Source: Lelliottia sp. JS-SCA-14
Lineage (GTDB): Bacteria > Pseudomonadota > Gammaproteobacteria > Enterobacterales > Enterobacteriaceae
Assembly: GCF_035593345.1 (NCBI RefSeq)
Contig: NZ_CP141606.1
Coordinates: forward strand, 682,001-746,000
Direction: 5' to 3'
Length of the DNA stretch: 64,000 nt
A model generated the notes under the pieces. The model ran no database searches. It saw only the letters and a list, made by a program, of their open reading frames with translations, and was not told the DNA's origin. This document shows, in pieces, positions 27,203 through 38,106 of this stretch; the stretch's first letter is position 1, and each line of letters starts with the position of its first letter. The translations under genes and the position numbers were made by a program.

Positions 27203-29665
27203 ATGCGAGTCTTGAAGTTCGGCGGTACATCAGTGGCAAACGCAGAACGCTTTCAGCGCGTTGCCGATATCCTGGAAAGCAACGCCAGGCAGGGGCAGGT
27301 GGCAACCGTGCTCTCTGCCCCGGCGAAAATTACTAACCACCTGGTGGCGATGATTGAAAAAACCATCGGTGGGCAGGATGCGCTACCGAACATCAGCGAT
27401 GCCGAGCGTATTTTTGCCGAGCTGCTGCAGGGGCTCGCCGACAGCCAGCCCGGCTTCCCGCTCGCACAGCTGAAAGCTCTGGTTGAACAAGAATTCGCAC
27501 AGATTAAACATGTCCTGCACGGCATCAGCCTGCTGGGCCAATGTCCGGACAGCATCAACGCGGCGCTGATTTGCCGCGGTGAAAAGCTGTCGATTGCCAT
27601 CATGGCGGGGCTGCTGGAAGCGCGCGGCCACGCGGTCACGGTGATCGACCCGGTCGAAAAACTGCTCGCCGTGGGCCATTACCTCGAGTCCACCGTCGAT
27701 ATCGCCGAATCCACTCGCCGCATCGCCGCCAGCAAAATCCCGGCTGACCACATGATCCTGATGGCAGGCTTCACCGCCGGGAACGACAAAGGTGAACTGG
27801 TGGTGCTGGGCCGTAACGGCTCTGACTACTCCGCCGCCGTGCTGGCAGCCTGTCTGCGCGCCGACTGTTGTGAAATCTGGACTGACGTCGACGGCGTCTA
27901 TACCTGCGACCCGCGCCAGGTGCCGGACGCAAGGCTCCTGAAATCGATGTCGTATCAGGAGGCGATGGAGCTGTCGTACTTCGGCGCAAAAGTTCTCCAC
28001 CCACGTACCATCTCCCCGATTGCCCAGTTCCAGATCCCTTGCCTCATCAAAAACACCGGTAATCCGCAGGCGCCAGGCACCCTGATTGGCGCCAGTCATG
28101 ACGAAGACGATCTGCCGGTGAAAGGCATTTCGAATCTGAATAACATGGCGATGTTCAGCGTCTCCGGTCCGGGGATGAAAGGGATGGTGGGCATGGCCGC
28201 GCGCGTGTTTGCCGCGATGTCCCGCAATGGCATCTCCGTGGTGCTTATTACTCAGTCCTCCTCTGAATACAGCATCAGCTTCTGCGTGCCGCAGGCCGAC
28301 TGTGGCCGTGCGCGCCGCGCGCTGGAAGAAGAGTTCTATCTGGAGCTGAAAGAAGAGCTGCTGGAACCCCTGTCGATTCAGGATCGCCTGGCGATCATCT
28401 CCGTCGTCGGCGACGGAATGCGCACGCTGCGAGGGATCTCCGCCAAATTCTTTGCCGCGCTGGCGCGCGCGAACATCAATATTGTCGCCATTGCCCAGGG
28501 CTCTTCCGAGCGCTCCATCTCCGTCGTGGTGAGCAATGACGACGCGACCACCGGCGTGCGTGTGACGCACCAGATGCTGTTCAACACCGATCAGGTGATC
28601 GAGGTGTTCGTGATTGGCGTCGGCGGTGTGGGCGGCGCGCTGCTGGAACAGGTCAAGCGCCAGCAGGGCTGGCTGAAGAACAAACATATCGACCTGCGCG
28701 TCTGCGGCGTGGCGAATTCTAAGGCGCTGCTGACCAACGTCCACGGGCTGAATCTGGAAAGCTGGCAGGACGAGCTGGCGCAGGCCAAAGAGCCGTTCAA
28801 TCTGGGCCGCCTGATCCGTCTGGTGAAGGAGTATCACCTGCTCAATCCGGTGATTGTGGACTGTACCTCAAACCAGGCCGTCGCCGATCAGTATGCTGAC
28901 TTCCTGCGCGAAGGCTTCCACGTGGTGACGCCGAATAAAAAGGCCAACACCTCGTCGATGGATTACTACCATCAGCTGCGTACCGCCGCCAGCAAGTCGC
29001 GCCGCAAATTCCTGTACGACACCAACGTCGGCGCAGGACTGCCGGTCATCGAGAACCTGCAAAACCTGCTCAATGCGGGTGACGAACTGCAGAAATTCTC
29101 CGGCATTCTTTCCGGCTCGCTGTCGTTTATTTTTGGCAAGCTGGATGAAGGGATGAGCCTCTCGGAAGCTACCCGCGAAGCGCGTGAGCTGGGCTACACC
29201 GAGCCGGATCCGCGCGACGATCTCTCGGGCATGGACGTGGCGCGCAAGCTGCTGATCCTCGCCCGTGAAACGGGCCGCGAGCTGGAGCTGTCCGATATCG
29301 TCATCGAGCCGGTGCTGCCCGCGAGTTTTGACGACAGCGGCGATGTCGCGACCTTTATGGACCGCTTAGTGCAGCTCGACGACGACTTTGCGGCGCGTAT
29401 CGCAAAAGCCCGTGATGAAGGCAAAGTATTGCGCTATGTTGGCAACATCGAAGACGACGGCGTGTGCCGCGTGAAGATTGCCGAAGTGGACGGGAACGAT
29501 CCGCTCTTTAAAGTGAAAAACGGCGAAAACGCTCTGGCGTTTTACAGCCACTATTATCAGCCATTACCGTTGGTGCTTCGCGGTTACGGCGCAGGGAATG
29601 ATGTGACAGCGGCGGGCGTGTTTGCCGATCTGCTGCGTACCCTGTCATGGAAGTTAGGAGTTTAA
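27203..29665 (+). CDS. thrA: bifunctional aspartokinase I/homoserine dehydrogenase I
   Basis: ThrA catalyses the first and third steps from aspartate towards threonine and is inhibited by threonine. The 820-residue protein starts with the aspartokinase motif [11 protein letters not shown] (residues 3-13). ACT-type regulatory domains cover about 310-460. The homoserine dehydrogenase half opens with the NAD(P) motif [15 protein letters not shown] near residue 470 and contains [13 protein letters not shown] and the family signature around [12 protein letters not shown]. The ATG at 27203 follows ACGAGGTAAACC. thrB starts one base after its stop. Confidence 0.98.
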   Translation: MRVLKFGGTSVANAERFQRVADILESNARQGQVATVLSAPAKITNHLVAMIEKTIGGQDALPNISDAERIFAELLQGLADSQPGFPLAQLKALVEQEFAQIKHVLHGISLLGQCPDSINAALICRGEKLSIAIMAGLLEARGHAVTVIDPVEKLLAVGHYLESTVDIAESTRRIAASKIPADHMILMAGFTAGNDKGELVVLGRNGSDYSAAVLAACLRADCCEIWTDVDGVYTCDPRQVPDARLLKSMSYQEAMELSYFGAKVLHPRTISPIAQFQIPCLIKNTGNPQAPGTLIGASHDEDDLPVKGISNLNNMAMFSVSGPGMKGMVGMAARVFAAMSRNGISVVLITQSSSEYSISFCVPQADCGRARRALEEEFYLELKEELLEPLSIQDRLAIISVVGDGMRTLRGISAKFFAALARANINIVAIAQGSSERSISVVVSNDDATTGVRVTHQMLFNTDQVIEVFVIGVGGVGGALLEQVKRQQGWLKNKHIDLRVCGVANSKALLTNVHGLNLESWQDELAQAKEPFNLGRLIRLVKEYHLLNPVIVDCTSNQAVADQYADFLREGFHVVTPNKKANTSSMDYYHQLRTAASKSRRKFLYDTNVGAGLPVIENLQNLLNAGDELQKFSGILSGSLSFIFGKLDEGMSLSEATREARELGYTEPDPRDDLSGMDVARKLLILARETGRELELSDIVIEPVLPASFDDSGDVATFMDRLVQLDDDFAARIAKARDEGKVLRYVGNIEDDGVCRVKIAEVDGNDPLFKVKNGENALAFYSHYYQPLPLVLRGYGAGNDVTAAGVFADLLRTLSWKLGV

Positions 29666-29666
29666 C

Positions 29667-30596
29667 ATGGTCAAAGTTTATGCCCCGGCTTCCAGCGCCA
29701 ATATGAGCGTCGGATTTGATGTGCTGGGTGCGGCGGTTACGCCTCTCGACGGTTCGCTGCTGGGTGATACGGTCACCGTCGAAGCGGCGGACAGTTTCAG
29801 CCTCAATAATATTGGCCGCTTCGCGAGCAAGCTGCCGCCAGAACCGCGCGAGAATATTGTTTATCAGTGCTGGGAACGCTTCTGTCAGGAGATCGGCAAA
29901 AACGTGCCGGTTGCCATGACCCTCGAAAAAAGTATGCCGATTGGCTCGGGCCTCGGCTCCAGCGCCTGTTCCGTCGTCGCTGCGCTGGTGGCGATGAACG
30001 AACACTGCGGCAAACCGCTCAACAACACCCGTCTGCTCTCCCTGATGGGCGAGCTGGAAGGGCGCATCTCCGGCAGCATTCACTACGATAACGTCGCGCC
30101 GTGCTTCCTTGGCGGCATGCAGCTGATGATCGAAGAGAACGGCATTATCAGCCAGCAGGTGCCAGGCTTTGACGAGTGGCTGTGGGTGCTGGCCTATCCG
30201 GGGATTAAAGTCTCGACCGCCGAAGCGCGCGCGATCCTGCCCGCGCAGTATCGCCGTCAGGACTGCATCGCGCACGGTCGCCATTTGGCGGGCTTTATTC
30301 ACGCCTGCTACACCCGTCAGCCCGCGCTCGCCGCGAAGCTGATGAAAGATGTGATTGCCGAACCTTACCGCACCAAACTGCTGCCGGGCTTCAACGAAGC
30401 GCGTCAGGCGTCGCTGGATATCGGCGCGCAAGCGTGCGGCATTTCGGGCTCCGGCCCGACGCTGTTCGCCTTATGCGATAAGCCGGACACCGCGCAGCGC
30501 GTGGCGGACTGGCTGTCGAAAAACTACCTGCAAAATCAGGAAGGCTTTGTTCATATTTGCCGTCTGGACACGGCCGGCGCACGAGTACTGGGATAA
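29667..30596 (+). CDS. thrB: homoserine kinase ThrB
   Basis: ThrB phosphorylates homoserine with ATP. The 309-residue GHMP-superfamily kinase has the ATP-binding glycine motif [17 protein letters not shown] at about residues 91-107 and the C-terminal motif [12 protein letters not shown]. It is almost contiguous with thrA, and thrC begins three bases after its stop, consistent with translational coupling. Confidence 0.98.
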   Translation: MVKVYAPASSANMSVGFDVLGAAVTPLDGSLLGDTVTVEAADSFSLNNIGRFASKLPPEPRENIVYQCWERFCQEIGKNVPVAMTLEKSMPIGSGLGSSACSVVAALVAMNEHCGKPLNNTRLLSLMGELEGRISGSIHYDNVAPCFLGGMQLMIEENGIISQQVPGFDEWLWVLAYPGIKVSTAEARAILPAQYRRQDCIAHGRHLAGFIHACYTRQPALAAKLMKDVIAEPYRTKLLPGFNEARQASLDIGAQACGISGSGPTLFALCDKPDTAQRVADWLSKNYLQNQEGFVHICRLDTAGARVLG

Positions 30597-30599
30597 ACG

Positions 30600-31886
30600 A
30601 TGAAACTCTACAATCTTAAAGATCATAACGAGCAGGTGAGCTTCGCGCAGGCGGTGACTCAGGGGCTGGGCAAAAATCAGGGGCTGTTTTTCCCGCACGA
30701 TTTACCCGAGTTTAGCCTGACGGAAGTGGACGACATGCTGAAGCAGGATTTCGTCACCCGCAGCGCGAAAATCCTCTCCGCCTTTATTGGCGATGAAATT
30801 CCTCACGCGCTGCTGGAAGAGCGCGTGCGTAGCGCCTTTGCCTTCCCGGCTCCGGTGAAGTCCGTTGAGCCAGACGTGGGCTGCCTGGAGCTGTTCCACG
30901 GTCCGACGCTGGCATTTAAAGATTTCGGCGGGCGCTTTATGGCGCAGATGCTGACGCACATCAGCGGCGACAAGCCTGTGACGATTTTGACGGCGACTTC
31001 CGGTGATACGGGTGCGGCGGTGGCCCATGCGTTTTACGGCCTGAAAAACGTCCGCGTGGTGATCCTCTATCCGCAGGGGAAAATCAGCCCGCTGCAGGAA
31101 AAACTGTTCTGTACGCTCGGCGGCAACATTGAAACCGTCGCCATCGACGGCGATTTTGACGCCTGCCAGGCGCTGGTGAAAAAGGCCTTCGACGACGAAG
31201 AGCTGAAAGTGGCGCTGGGGCTGAACTCGGCGAACTCGATCAATATCAGCCGCCTGCTGGCGCAGATTTGCTACTACTTCGAAGCGGTGGCACAGCTGCC
31301 GCAGGAAGCGCGTAATCAGCTGGTGATCTCCGTGCCAAGCGGTAACTTCGGCGATTTGACCGCCGGTCTGCTGGCGAAATCCCTCGGCCTGCCGGTGAAG
31401 CGTTTTATCGCGGCAACCAACGCCAACGACACGGTTCCACGCTTCCTGAAAGACGGCAAGTGGACGCCAAACGCGACCCAGGCGACCCTGTCCAACGCGA
31501 TGGATGTGAGCCAGCCGAACAACTGGCCGCGCGTGGAAGAGCTGTTCCGCCGTAAGATCTGGCGTCTGGGCGATCTGGGCTATGCGGCGGTGAGCGATGA
31601 CACCACCAAAGAGACGATGCGTGAGCTGAAAGCGGTGGGGTACACCTCCGAGCCGCATGCGGCGATTGCCTACCGTGCGCTGCGCGACCAGCTCAATCCG
31701 GGCGAGTATGGCCTGTTCCTCGGAACGGCGCATCCGGCGAAGTTCAAAGAGAGCGTGGATGAGATCCTGGGTGAATCGCTGCCGCTGCCGAAAGAGCTGG
31801 CCGATCGTGCCGATCTGCCGCTGCTGTCCCATAATCTGCCAGCGGATTTCGCGGCGCTGCGCCAGCTGATGATGACGCGCGGATAG
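30600..31886 (+). CDS. thrC: threonine synthase ThrC
   Basis: ThrC converts phosphohomoserine to threonine using pyridoxal phosphate. The 428-residue protein has the PLP lysine in LAFKDFGGRFM near residue 107 and the phosphate-binding segment TATSGDTGAAVAHAF. It is the last gene of the thr operon and is followed by REP hairpins, the second of which has a T-run and can act as terminator. Confidence 0.98.
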   Translation: MKLYNLKDHNEQVSFAQAVTQGLGKNQGLFFPHDLPEFSLTEVDDMLKQDFVTRSAKILSAFIGDEIPHALLEERVRSAFAFPAPVKSVEPDVGCLELFHGPTLAFKDFGGRFMAQMLTHISGDKPVTILTATSGDTGAAVAHAFYGLKNVRVVILYPQGKISPLQEKLFCTLGGNIETVAIDGDFDACQALVKKAFDDEELKVALGLNSANSINISRLLAQICYYFEAVAQLPQEARNQLVISVPSGNFGDLTAGLLAKSLGLPVKRFIAATNANDTVPRFLKDGKWTPNATQATLSNAMDVSQPNNWPRVEELFRRKIWRLGDLGYAAVSDDTTKETMRELKAVGYTSEPHAAIAYRALRDQLNPGEYGLFLGTAHPAKFKESVDEILGESLPLPKELADRADLPLLSHNLPADFAALRQLMMTRG

Positions 31887-31895
31887 CCTTGTTGT

Positions 31896-31970
31896 GTCGG
31901 GTGGCGGCTTCGCCTTACCCGACCTACGGTTTTGTAGGCCCGGTAAGCCTAAGCGCCACCGGGCTTTTTT
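31896..31970. repeat. REP pair after thrC, second unit a likely terminator
   Basis: Two inverted REP units occur at 31896-31927 and 31934-31964. The second, GCCCGGT...ACCGGGC, is followed directly by seven T residues, so it probably doubles as the thr operon terminator. Confidence 0.8.
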
Positions 31971-32129
31971 TATGGAGAAATTAAGGAGAAAAAACGCAGG
32001 GAAAAAGCAGAAATTCCCAATAAATGCGGTCACTTAGAGATTAGGATTGCAGAGAATAACATCCCCGACTTCCCTCACGTACTCTCCTTACATCGGCCCA
32101 CGTTGGGCAAGAATGAAAAGGAGTCACCT

Positions 32130-32426
32130 ATGTCTAAACTGAAACCTGCACTGCTCGTGCTTTCACTGATGCTGGTCGCTCCCGCAGTGGTTCAGGCCGG
32201 GGAAATCACCCTGGTTCCGGCGGTAAAATTACAGATTGGCGATCAGGATAGAAGCGGGCACTACTGGGATGGCGGCCGCTGGCGCGACCATGACTGGTGG
32301 AAATCACATTACGAGTGGCGCGACAACCGCTGGCATCAGCATGACGAGCATCGCGAGCCTCACGATAACCGCCATGGCGATAAACATGATGACCATGGCA
32401 AGGGGCCGGACTGGAAGCATCATTAA
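32130..32426 (+). CDS. yaaX: YaaX, small secreted DUF2502 protein
   Basis: The 98-residue protein matches YaaX (DUF2502), of unknown function. A signal peptide covers about residues 1-23 (SKLKPALLVLSLMLVAPAVV-QAG). The mature part is extremely rich in His, Asp, Trp and Arg, with repeated D-H/W-R pairs, suggesting a metal-binding or unstructured periplasmic protein; that is inference. ATG 32130 is chosen over an upstream start because AAAAGGAG precedes it and it yields the signal peptide. Confidence 0.88.
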   Translation: MSKLKPALLVLSLMLVAPAVVQAGEITLVPAVKLQIGDQDRSGHYWDGGRWRDHDWWKSHYEWRDNRWHQHDEHREPHDNRHGDKHDDHGKGPDWKHH

Positions 32427-32430
32427 CAAC

Positions 32431-32493
32431 GCCTGATGGCGCTGCGCTTATCAGGCCTACGAGTCGCCCCGGTAAGCGTAGCGCCACCGGGGA
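32431..32493. repeat. REP pair between yaaX and yaaA
   Basis: Two REP-type hairpins (GCCTGATGG...CAGGCCTAC at 32431-32460 and CCCCGGTAAGC...CACCGGGG at 32466-32493) fill the gap between these convergent genes. Confidence 0.8.
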
Positions 32494-32495
32494 AA

Positions 32496-33269
32496 TTACT
32501 GCTCGTGCCGCTTAAACACCAGCTCACCTTTCCCTGACGCTTCGCCGTCAAAGAAATACCCGTCAGTGTTAAATTGGGTCAACTGCTCTGGCTTCGTCAG
32601 GCGGTTCTCAATGATATAGCGGCTCATCAGCCCGCGCGCTTTTTTGGCGTAGAAGCTGATCACTTTGAACTTGCCGTTCTTCTCGTCCAAAAATACTGGC
32701 TTGATGATCTCCGCGTTGAGCTTTTTCGGCTTCACGGATTTGTAGTATTCGTCGGACGCCAGGTTGATGACGATATTATCGCCCTGGGCCTTCAGCGCGT
32801 CGTTCAGCTTCTCGGTGATGATATCGCCCCAGAAGTGGTACAGATCTTTGCCTTTGGCATTTTCCAGACGGATTCCCATCTCCAGGCGATACGGCTGCAT
32901 CAGATCCAGCGGGCGCAGCACGCCGTACAAACCCGACAGCATGCGCAGGTGCTGCTGGGCAAAATCGAAATCGGCTTCGCTGAACTCTTCCGCCTGCAGG
33001 CCGGTATACACATCGCCTTTGAACGCGAGGATCGCCTGACGGGCGTTTTTCGGGGTGAAATCCGGATGCCAGTCGTGGAAGCGGGTGGCGTTGAGATCGG
33101 CGAGTTTGTCGCTGATGCTCATCAGCTTGCCAATCTGCGGGGCGGAGAGTTTACGCGCCTCGCGGATCAGCTGCTGTGAATGATCCAGCAGTTCGGGCTG
33201 GGTATAGCGCTCGGTGGCGAGCGGGCTCTGGTAATCGAGCGTTTTTGCAGGTGAAATCAGAATCAGCAT
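32496..33269 (-). CDS. yaaA: peroxide stress protein YaaA
   Basis: YaaA (DUF328/UPF0246) lowers free iron and oxidative DNA damage under hydrogen peroxide in E. coli, where OxyR controls it. The 257-residue protein begins with the family signature [13 protein letters not shown] and contains [14 protein letters not shown] and RLEMGIRL, both conserved in the family. It is a cytosolic DNA-binding fold. No OxyR site was confidently seen. Confidence 0.95.
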   Translation of the reverse strand: MLILISPAKTLDYQSPLATERYTQPELLDHSQQLIREARKLSAPQIGKLMSISDKLADLNATRFHDWHPDFTPKNARQAILAFKGDVYTGLQAEEFSEADFDFAQQHLRMLSGLYGVLRPLDLMQPYRLEMGIRLENAKGKDLYHFWGDIITEKLNDALKAQGDNIVINLASDEYYKSVKPKKLNAEIIKPVFLDEKNGKFKVISFYAKKARGLMSRYIIENRLTKPEQLTQFNTDGYFFDGEASGKGELVFKRHEQ

Positions 33270-33335
33270 ATCCAGTCCTTGCAGGAAATTTAGAGCGACT
33301 TTAGCAAAAAAATGGCCTGATTTGATCGATGACTG

Positions 33336-34766
33336 TTATTGCCGTGGCAAATCATCCCAGCTGCCCGGCGCAATCTGCGACTCAATTTCGGGGTAACGGG
33401 TGGGGTCAAATACCGGCTGCACGCCCATTTTGCGCTGGCGCAAGTAATCGCGGGCGATCAGCACCACCACCGGCGACAGCAGCAAAATCGCGGTCAGGTT
33501 GGTGATCGCCATCAGCGCCATAATCACGTCCGCCAGCTGCCAGACCAGCGGCAGGCTCATTACCGAACCCATCAACACCATTCCGGCGATGCCGAGGCGC
33601 AAAAACCACAGGTTATTACGCGAGTCGAGGCGCAGGAATATCAGGTTATTTTCGGCATAAATGTAGTTGGCAACGATAGAGCTAAAGGCAAACAGCATCA
33701 CAATCAGCGAGACAAATCCTGCCCCCCAACTGCCGGAGAGATTCACCAACGCCTGCTGGACGAGCTGAATGCCCGCCATATCAGCGGAATGAGGAACCGG
33801 ACCTGCCAGCAGCACAATCATCGCGCTGGCGGTGCAGATGATAATGGTGTCGGTAAACACGCCGATCATCTGCACGATCCCCTGCGCCGCCGGGTGAGGG
33901 GGCCAAGAGGCCGCCGCCGCTGCGGCATTCGGCGTGGAGCCCATCCCGGCTTCGTTCGAGAACATACCGCGCTGGAAACCGGCCGTCAGCGCCTGACTGA
34001 TGGTGTAACCCAGCGCGCCTGCGGCAGCTTCTCGCCAGCCAAATGCGGCTTTAAAAATCATGGCGATGACGCCTGGCACCTGCTCAATATGCGTAGCTGT
34101 GACGACGAGACTGGCGAATACCCACAGCAGGGCCATGACGGGAACCATCCACTGCATCAGGCGCGCGACGCCTTTGATGCCGGTCACGATGACCAGCAGC
34201 GTCAACACGGCCAGCACCGCGCCCGTTATCCATTCCGGGAAGCTGAAGGCATAGCGCAGGGCGTGGGCCACGGAGTTCGCCTGGACGGTGTTAAAGATAA
34301 GGCCGTAGGCGGCGAGCAGGAAGAGAGAAAACAGGACGCCCATCCAGCGCATCCCCAGACCACGGGACATATACCAGGCCGGGCCGCCGCGGAATTGACC
34401 GTGCTTATCGCGCTCTTTGTAGAGCTGGGCCAGCGAGCACTCGGCAAAAGAGGTCGCCATGCCGATAATCGCCGTCACCCACATCCAGAACACGGCGCCA
34501 GGGCCACCCGCGCTGATAGCAAGAGCCACACCGGCTAAATTCCCGCTGCCGACGCGTGCCGCCAGGCTGGTGCAGAGCGCCTGAAAAGAGGTTAATCCGC
34601 CGGGCTGGGGGTTAACGCTGTTTTTAAGACTTTTGCCAAACTGGCGAATGTAGCGAAACTGAATAAAACCGCTGCGGTAGGTAAACCACACCCCGGCTCC
34701 CAGTAACAGATAAATCATTACTGAGCCCCACAGGACTTCATTGATAAAAGAAAAGAAATCAGGCAT
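33336..34766 (-). CDS. yaaJ: sodium:alanine/glycine symporter family protein YaaJ
   Basis: YaaJ is an inner-membrane carrier of the AGCS family (Na+ or H+ coupled alanine/glycine symport). The 476-residue protein has about ten hydrophobic helices, the family signature SLAARVGSGNLAGVALAI near residues 70-87, and GMGSTPNAAAAA. The frame extends to 34790, but ATG 34766 is preceded by AGAGGG and gives the E. coli N-terminus MPDFFSFIN. Its substrate in this organism is inferred from the family. Confidence 0.94.
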   Translation of the reverse strand: MPDFFSFINEVLWGSVMIYLLLGAGVWFTYRSGFIQFRYIRQFGKSLKNSVNPQPGGLTSFQALCTSLAARVGSGNLAGVALAISAGGPGAVFWMWVTAIIGMATSFAECSLAQLYKERDKHGQFRGGPAWYMSRGLGMRWMGVLFSLFLLAAYGLIFNTVQANSVAHALRYAFSFPEWITGAVLAVLTLLVIVTGIKGVARLMQWMVPVMALLWVFASLVVTATHIEQVPGVIAMIFKAAFGWREAAAGALGYTISQALTAGFQRGMFSNEAGMGSTPNAAAAAASWPPHPAAQGIVQMIGVFTDTIIICTASAMIVLLAGPVPHSADMAGIQLVQQALVNLSGSWGAGFVSLIVMLFAFSSIVANYIYAENNLIFLRLDSRNNLWFLRLGIAGMVLMGSVMSLPLVWQLADVIMALMAITNLTAILLLSPVVVLIARDYLRQRKMGVQPVFDPTRYPEIESQIAPGSWDDLPRQ

Positions 34767-35026
34767 TAACGTCCCTCTTGTTGATGCCACTGAATAGATA
34801 CGCGGTAACGCTGAATGAGCACGCTGTTAATTAGCAGGCTGTTAATATTCAGAGTTTACCATACTATCCGTAAGCGCACTGTCTGCGGTTGCGCTGTCAT
34901 TCCGTCGTGTTATCATCAGGGCAGACCGGTTACATCCCCCTAACAAGTAAACCTGTCATTTTTCCGCTGCTGGCAGGCTGTCGGTAGCGTGAATTATCCA
35001 GGGCACGTTAAAAGAGAAACACTATC

Positions 35027-35980
35027 ATGACGGATAAATTGACCTCCCTTCGTCAGTTCACCACTGTCGTAGCTGACACCGGAGATATCGCGGCAATGAA
35101 GTTGTACCAGCCGCAGGATGCCACAACTAACCCTTCTCTGATTCTTAACGCCGCGCAGATCCCTGAGTACCGCAAACTGATCGACGAAGCTGTGACCTGG
35201 GCGAAAGGCCAGAGCAACGATCGTGCGCAGCAGGTTGTGGATGCAACTGACAAACTGGCTGTGAACATCGGTCTGGAAATCCTGAAACTGGTTCCGGGTC
35301 GTATCTCTACCGAAGTTGACGCGCGTCTGTCCTACGACACCGAAGCGTCTATCGCCAAAGCCAAACACCTGATCAAACTGTATAACGATGCGGGCATCAG
35401 CAACGATCGTATCCTGATCAAACTGGCTTCCACCTGGCAGGGCATCCGCGCTGCAGAACAGCTGGAAAAAGAAGGCATCAACTGTAACCTGACTCTGCTG
35501 TTCTCCTTCGCGCAGGCGCGTGCGTGTGCAGAAGCGGGCGTGTACCTGATTTCTCCGTTCGTGGGCCGTATTCTGGACTGGTACAAAGCCAACACCGACA
35601 AGAAAGAGTACGCAGCTTCTGAAGATCCAGGCGTGGTTTCCGTGACTGAAATCTACGAATACTACAAACAGCACGGCTACGAGACTGTCGTGATGGGCGC
35701 AAGCTTCCGTAACGTCGGTGAAATCATCGAGCTGGCCGGCTGTGACCGTCTGACCATCGCCCCTGCGCTGCTGAAAGAGCTGGCAGAGAGCGAAGGCGCA
35801 CTGGAGCGTAAACTGAGCTACACCGGCGAAGTGAAAGCGCGTCCAGAGCGTATCACCGAGTCTGAGTTCCTGTGGCAGCACAACCAGGATCCAATGGCAG
35901 TAGACAAACTGGCGGACGGTATCCGTAAGTTTGCTGTTGACCAGGAAAAACTGGAAAAAATGATCGGCGATCTGCTGTAA
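35027..35980 (+). CDS. talB: transaldolase TalB
   Basis: TalB transfers a dihydroxyacetone unit in the non-oxidative pentose phosphate pathway. The 317-residue protein has the Schiff-base lysine in [12 protein letters not shown] near residue 132, the N-terminal [10 protein letters not shown] motif and [15 protein letters not shown]. Codon use is strongly biased to preferred codons, as expected of a highly expressed gene. A GC hairpin follows the stop codon. Confidence 0.98.
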   Translation: MTDKLTSLRQFTTVVADTGDIAAMKLYQPQDATTNPSLILNAAQIPEYRKLIDEAVTWAKGQSNDRAQQVVDATDKLAVNIGLEILKLVPGRISTEVDARLSYDTEASIAKAKHLIKLYNDAGISNDRILIKLASTWQGIRAAEQLEKEGINCNLTLLFSFAQARACAEAGVYLISPFVGRILDWYKANTDKKEYAASEDPGVVSVTEIYEYYKQHGYETVVMGASFRNVGEIIELAGCDRLTIAPALLKELAESEGALERKLSYTGEVKARPERITESEFLWQHNQDPMAVDKLADGIRKFAVDQEKLEKMIGDLL

Positions 35981-35990
35981 TCATTTCCCT

Positions 35991-36011
35991 GGCCGGGAGC
36001 TCTTCCCGGCC
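35991..36011 (+). terminator. stem-loop after talB
   Basis: GGCCGGGA-GCTCT-TCCCGGCC forms an 8-bp GC-rich hairpin 11 bases after the talB stop. No clear T-run follows, so termination may be weak or it may protect the 3' end. Confidence 0.5.
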
Positions 36012-36095
36012 ACGTTACTTCTCTCGTCCCCTGTCTGATTTTCCCCTCTGCGTGTATCATTCTCCGTAATCAGTATTGTTATGAAGGGAATGGAT

Positions 36096-36683
36096 ATGAA
36101 TACCTTACGCATCGGCCTGGTGTCGATTTCTGACCGCGCGTCCAGCGGCGTGTACGCCGACAAAGGCATCCCGGCGTTAGAAGAGTGGCTGGCTGCCGCA
36201 CTGACCACCCCGTTTGAAGTGCAAACCCGCTTAATTCCGGATGAACAGCCGATCATCGAGCAAACCCTGTGCGAGCTGGTGGACGAAATGAGCTGCCATC
36301 TGGTGCTGACCACCGGCGGTACCGGCCCCGCGCGCCGCGACGTGACGCCGGATGCCACGCTGGCGGTCGCCGATCGCGAAATGCCAGGTTTCGGCGAGCA
36401 GATGCGCCAGATTAGCCTGCACTTTGTGCCGACGGCTATCCTGTCACGTCAGGTGGGCGTCATCCGTAAACAGGCGTTGATTCTTAATCTGCCAGGCCAG
36501 CCAAAATCCATCAAAGAGACGCTCGAAGGGGTGAAAGCCGAAGACGGCAAAGTGGTGGTGGCGGGGATCTTTGCCAGTGTACCGTATTGTATACAGCTGC
36601 TGGACGGGCCTTACGTCGAGACCGATCCGCAAGTGGTAGCAGCTTTTCGCCCGAAAAGCGCACGGCGCGAAACAATCTCCTGA
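36096..36683 (+). CDS. mog: molybdopterin adenylyltransferase Mog
   Basis: Mog adenylates molybdopterin before molybdate insertion in molybdenum cofactor synthesis. The 195-residue protein has the MoCF_biosynth motif TTGGTGPARRDVTPD near residues 72-86 and the second motif LPGQPKS. ATG 36096 is chosen over 36081 because it gives the family N-terminus MNTLRIGLVSISDRAS and has AAGGGA upstream. Confidence 0.96.
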   Translation: MNTLRIGLVSISDRASSGVYADKGIPALEEWLAAALTTPFEVQTRLIPDEQPIIEQTLCELVDEMSCHLVLTTGGTGPARRDVTPDATLAVADREMPGFGEQMRQISLHFVPTAILSRQVGVIRKQALILNLPGQPKSIKETLEGVKAEDGKVVVAGIFASVPYCIQLLDGPYVETDPQVVAAFRPKSARRETIS

Positions 36684-36804
36684 AATTAGTGTGTTTGTGA
36701 CATAAGCTACAGCCTCAATGGCGTGGTGTTTGATTTACGGTATAGTCATTTTTTCTTTACGATCACTGTAAAATTAAATCAACACTGCCAGTAAAGGTTT
36801 TGCT

Positions 36805-38106
36805 ATGTCACATTACACCCGGCCTCTGAATCGTCAGGACTACAAAACGCTCACGCTCGCGGCCCTCGGCGGCGCGCTGGAGTTTTACGATTTCATCATC
36901 TTCGTCTTCTTTGCCGCCGTTGTCGGCGAACTCTTCTTCCCGGCGAATATCCCTGAATGGCTGCGTCAGGTGCAGACCTTTGGCATCTTTGCCGCAGGCT
37001 ATCTGGCGCGCCCGTTGGGCGGCATTATCATGGCCCACTTCGGCGATCTGGTCGGGCGCAAAAAGATGTTTACCCTCAGCATTCTGCTGATGGCGGTGCC
37101 GACGCTGGCGATCGGTCTGCTACCGACCTATGCCTCGATGGGGATTGTGGCGCCGGTTCTGCTGCTGTTGATGCGTATTTTGCAGGGTGCGGCGATTGGC
37201 GGGGAAGTGCCGGGGGCGTGGGTGTTTGTCGCTGAACACGTTCCGGCGCGGCGCATCGGGATCGCCTGCGGGACCTTAACCGCCGGGCTGACCGTCGGGA
37301 TTTTGCTCGGCTCGGTCGTGGCCACGCTGATCAACACCAGCATGACGCCGCAAGCCGTGCATGAGTGGGGCTGGCGTATCCCGTTCCTGCTGGGCGGGGC
37401 GTTTGGCCTGGTGGCGATGTATCTGCGCCGCTGGCTGCAGGAGACGCCGATTTTCCTCGAGATGCAGCAGCGTAAAGCCCTGGCGCAAGAGCTTCCGGTG
37501 AAAGCGGTGGTGGTGCGCCATCAGAAAGCGGTGGTGATTTCCATGCTGCTGACCTGGCTGCTGTCCGCCGGAATTGTCGTCGTGATTTTGATGTCGCCGG
37601 TCTGGCTGCAAAAACAGTATGGCTTTGCCCCGGCGGTGACGCTGCAGGCCAACAGCATCGCGACCATTATGCTCTGCTTTGGCTGTCTGATCGCCGGTCT
37701 GGCGGCGGATCGCTTCGGAGCCAGCCTGACCTTTATCGTTGGCAGTCTGCTCCTCGCCGGAACGAGCTGGGCGTTCTATCACCTGGCGGGCGCGCACCCG
37801 GAACAGCTGTTCCTGCTCTACGGCATCGTAGGCCTGTGCGTCGGCGTCGTCGGAGCCGTGCCTTACGTGATGGTTCGCGCCTTCCCGGCGGAAGTGCGCT
37901 TCACGGGCATTTCGTTCTCCTACAACGTCTCGTACGCCATTTTCGGCGGCCTGACGCCGATAGCCGTCACGCTGCTGATGGGCGTCTCGCCGATGGCACC
38001 GGCCTGGTACGTGCTGGCGCTGGCGTTGATGGGACTGGTGCTGGGGATCTGGCTTCGCGGTGAGCGCCATCAGCTGATGGCGCATACGCCGGTTAACGAG
38101 GGGTAA
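36805..38106 (+). CDS. MFS transporter of the metabolite:H+ symporter type
   Basis: The 433-residue inner-membrane protein has twelve predicted hydrophobic helices and the MFS loop motif RPLGGIIMAHFGDLVGRKKM between helices 2 and 3. The N-terminal GALEFYDFIIFVFFAAVVGELFFP and the RIPFLLGG segment are typical of the MHS subfamily (ProP, KgtP, ShiA relatives). Its substrate is not predictable; an organic acid or osmolyte is likely. Its 3' end overlaps the convergent substrate-binding protein gene by 14 bases. This position is not occupied by this gene in E. coli K-12. Confidence 0.88.
   Translation: MSHYTRPLNRQDYKTLTLAALGGALEFYDFIIFVFFAAVVGELFFPANIPEWLRQVQTFGIFAAGYLARPLGGIIMAHFGDLVGRKKMFTLSILLMAVPTLAIGLLPTYASMGIVAPVLLLLMRILQGAAIGGEVPGAWVFVAEHVPARRIGIACGTLTAGLTVGILLGSVVATLINTSMTPQAVHEWGWRIPFLLGGAFGLVAMYLRRWLQETPIFLEMQQRKALAQELPVKAVVVRHQKAVVISMLLTWLLSAGIVVVILMSPVWLQKQYGFAPAVTLQANSIATIMLCFGCLIAGLAADRFGASLTFIVGSLLLAGTSWAFYHLAGAHPEQLFLLYGIVGLCVGVVGAVPYVMVRAFPAEVRFTGISFSYNVSYAIFGGLTPIAVTLLMGVSPMAPAWYVLALALMGLVLGIWLRGERHQLMAHTPVNEG

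Noticed and set aside
27383..28837. A 484-codon open frame opposite thrA
   Set aside because: It is antisense to thrA, with composition typical of a reverse-frame shadow.
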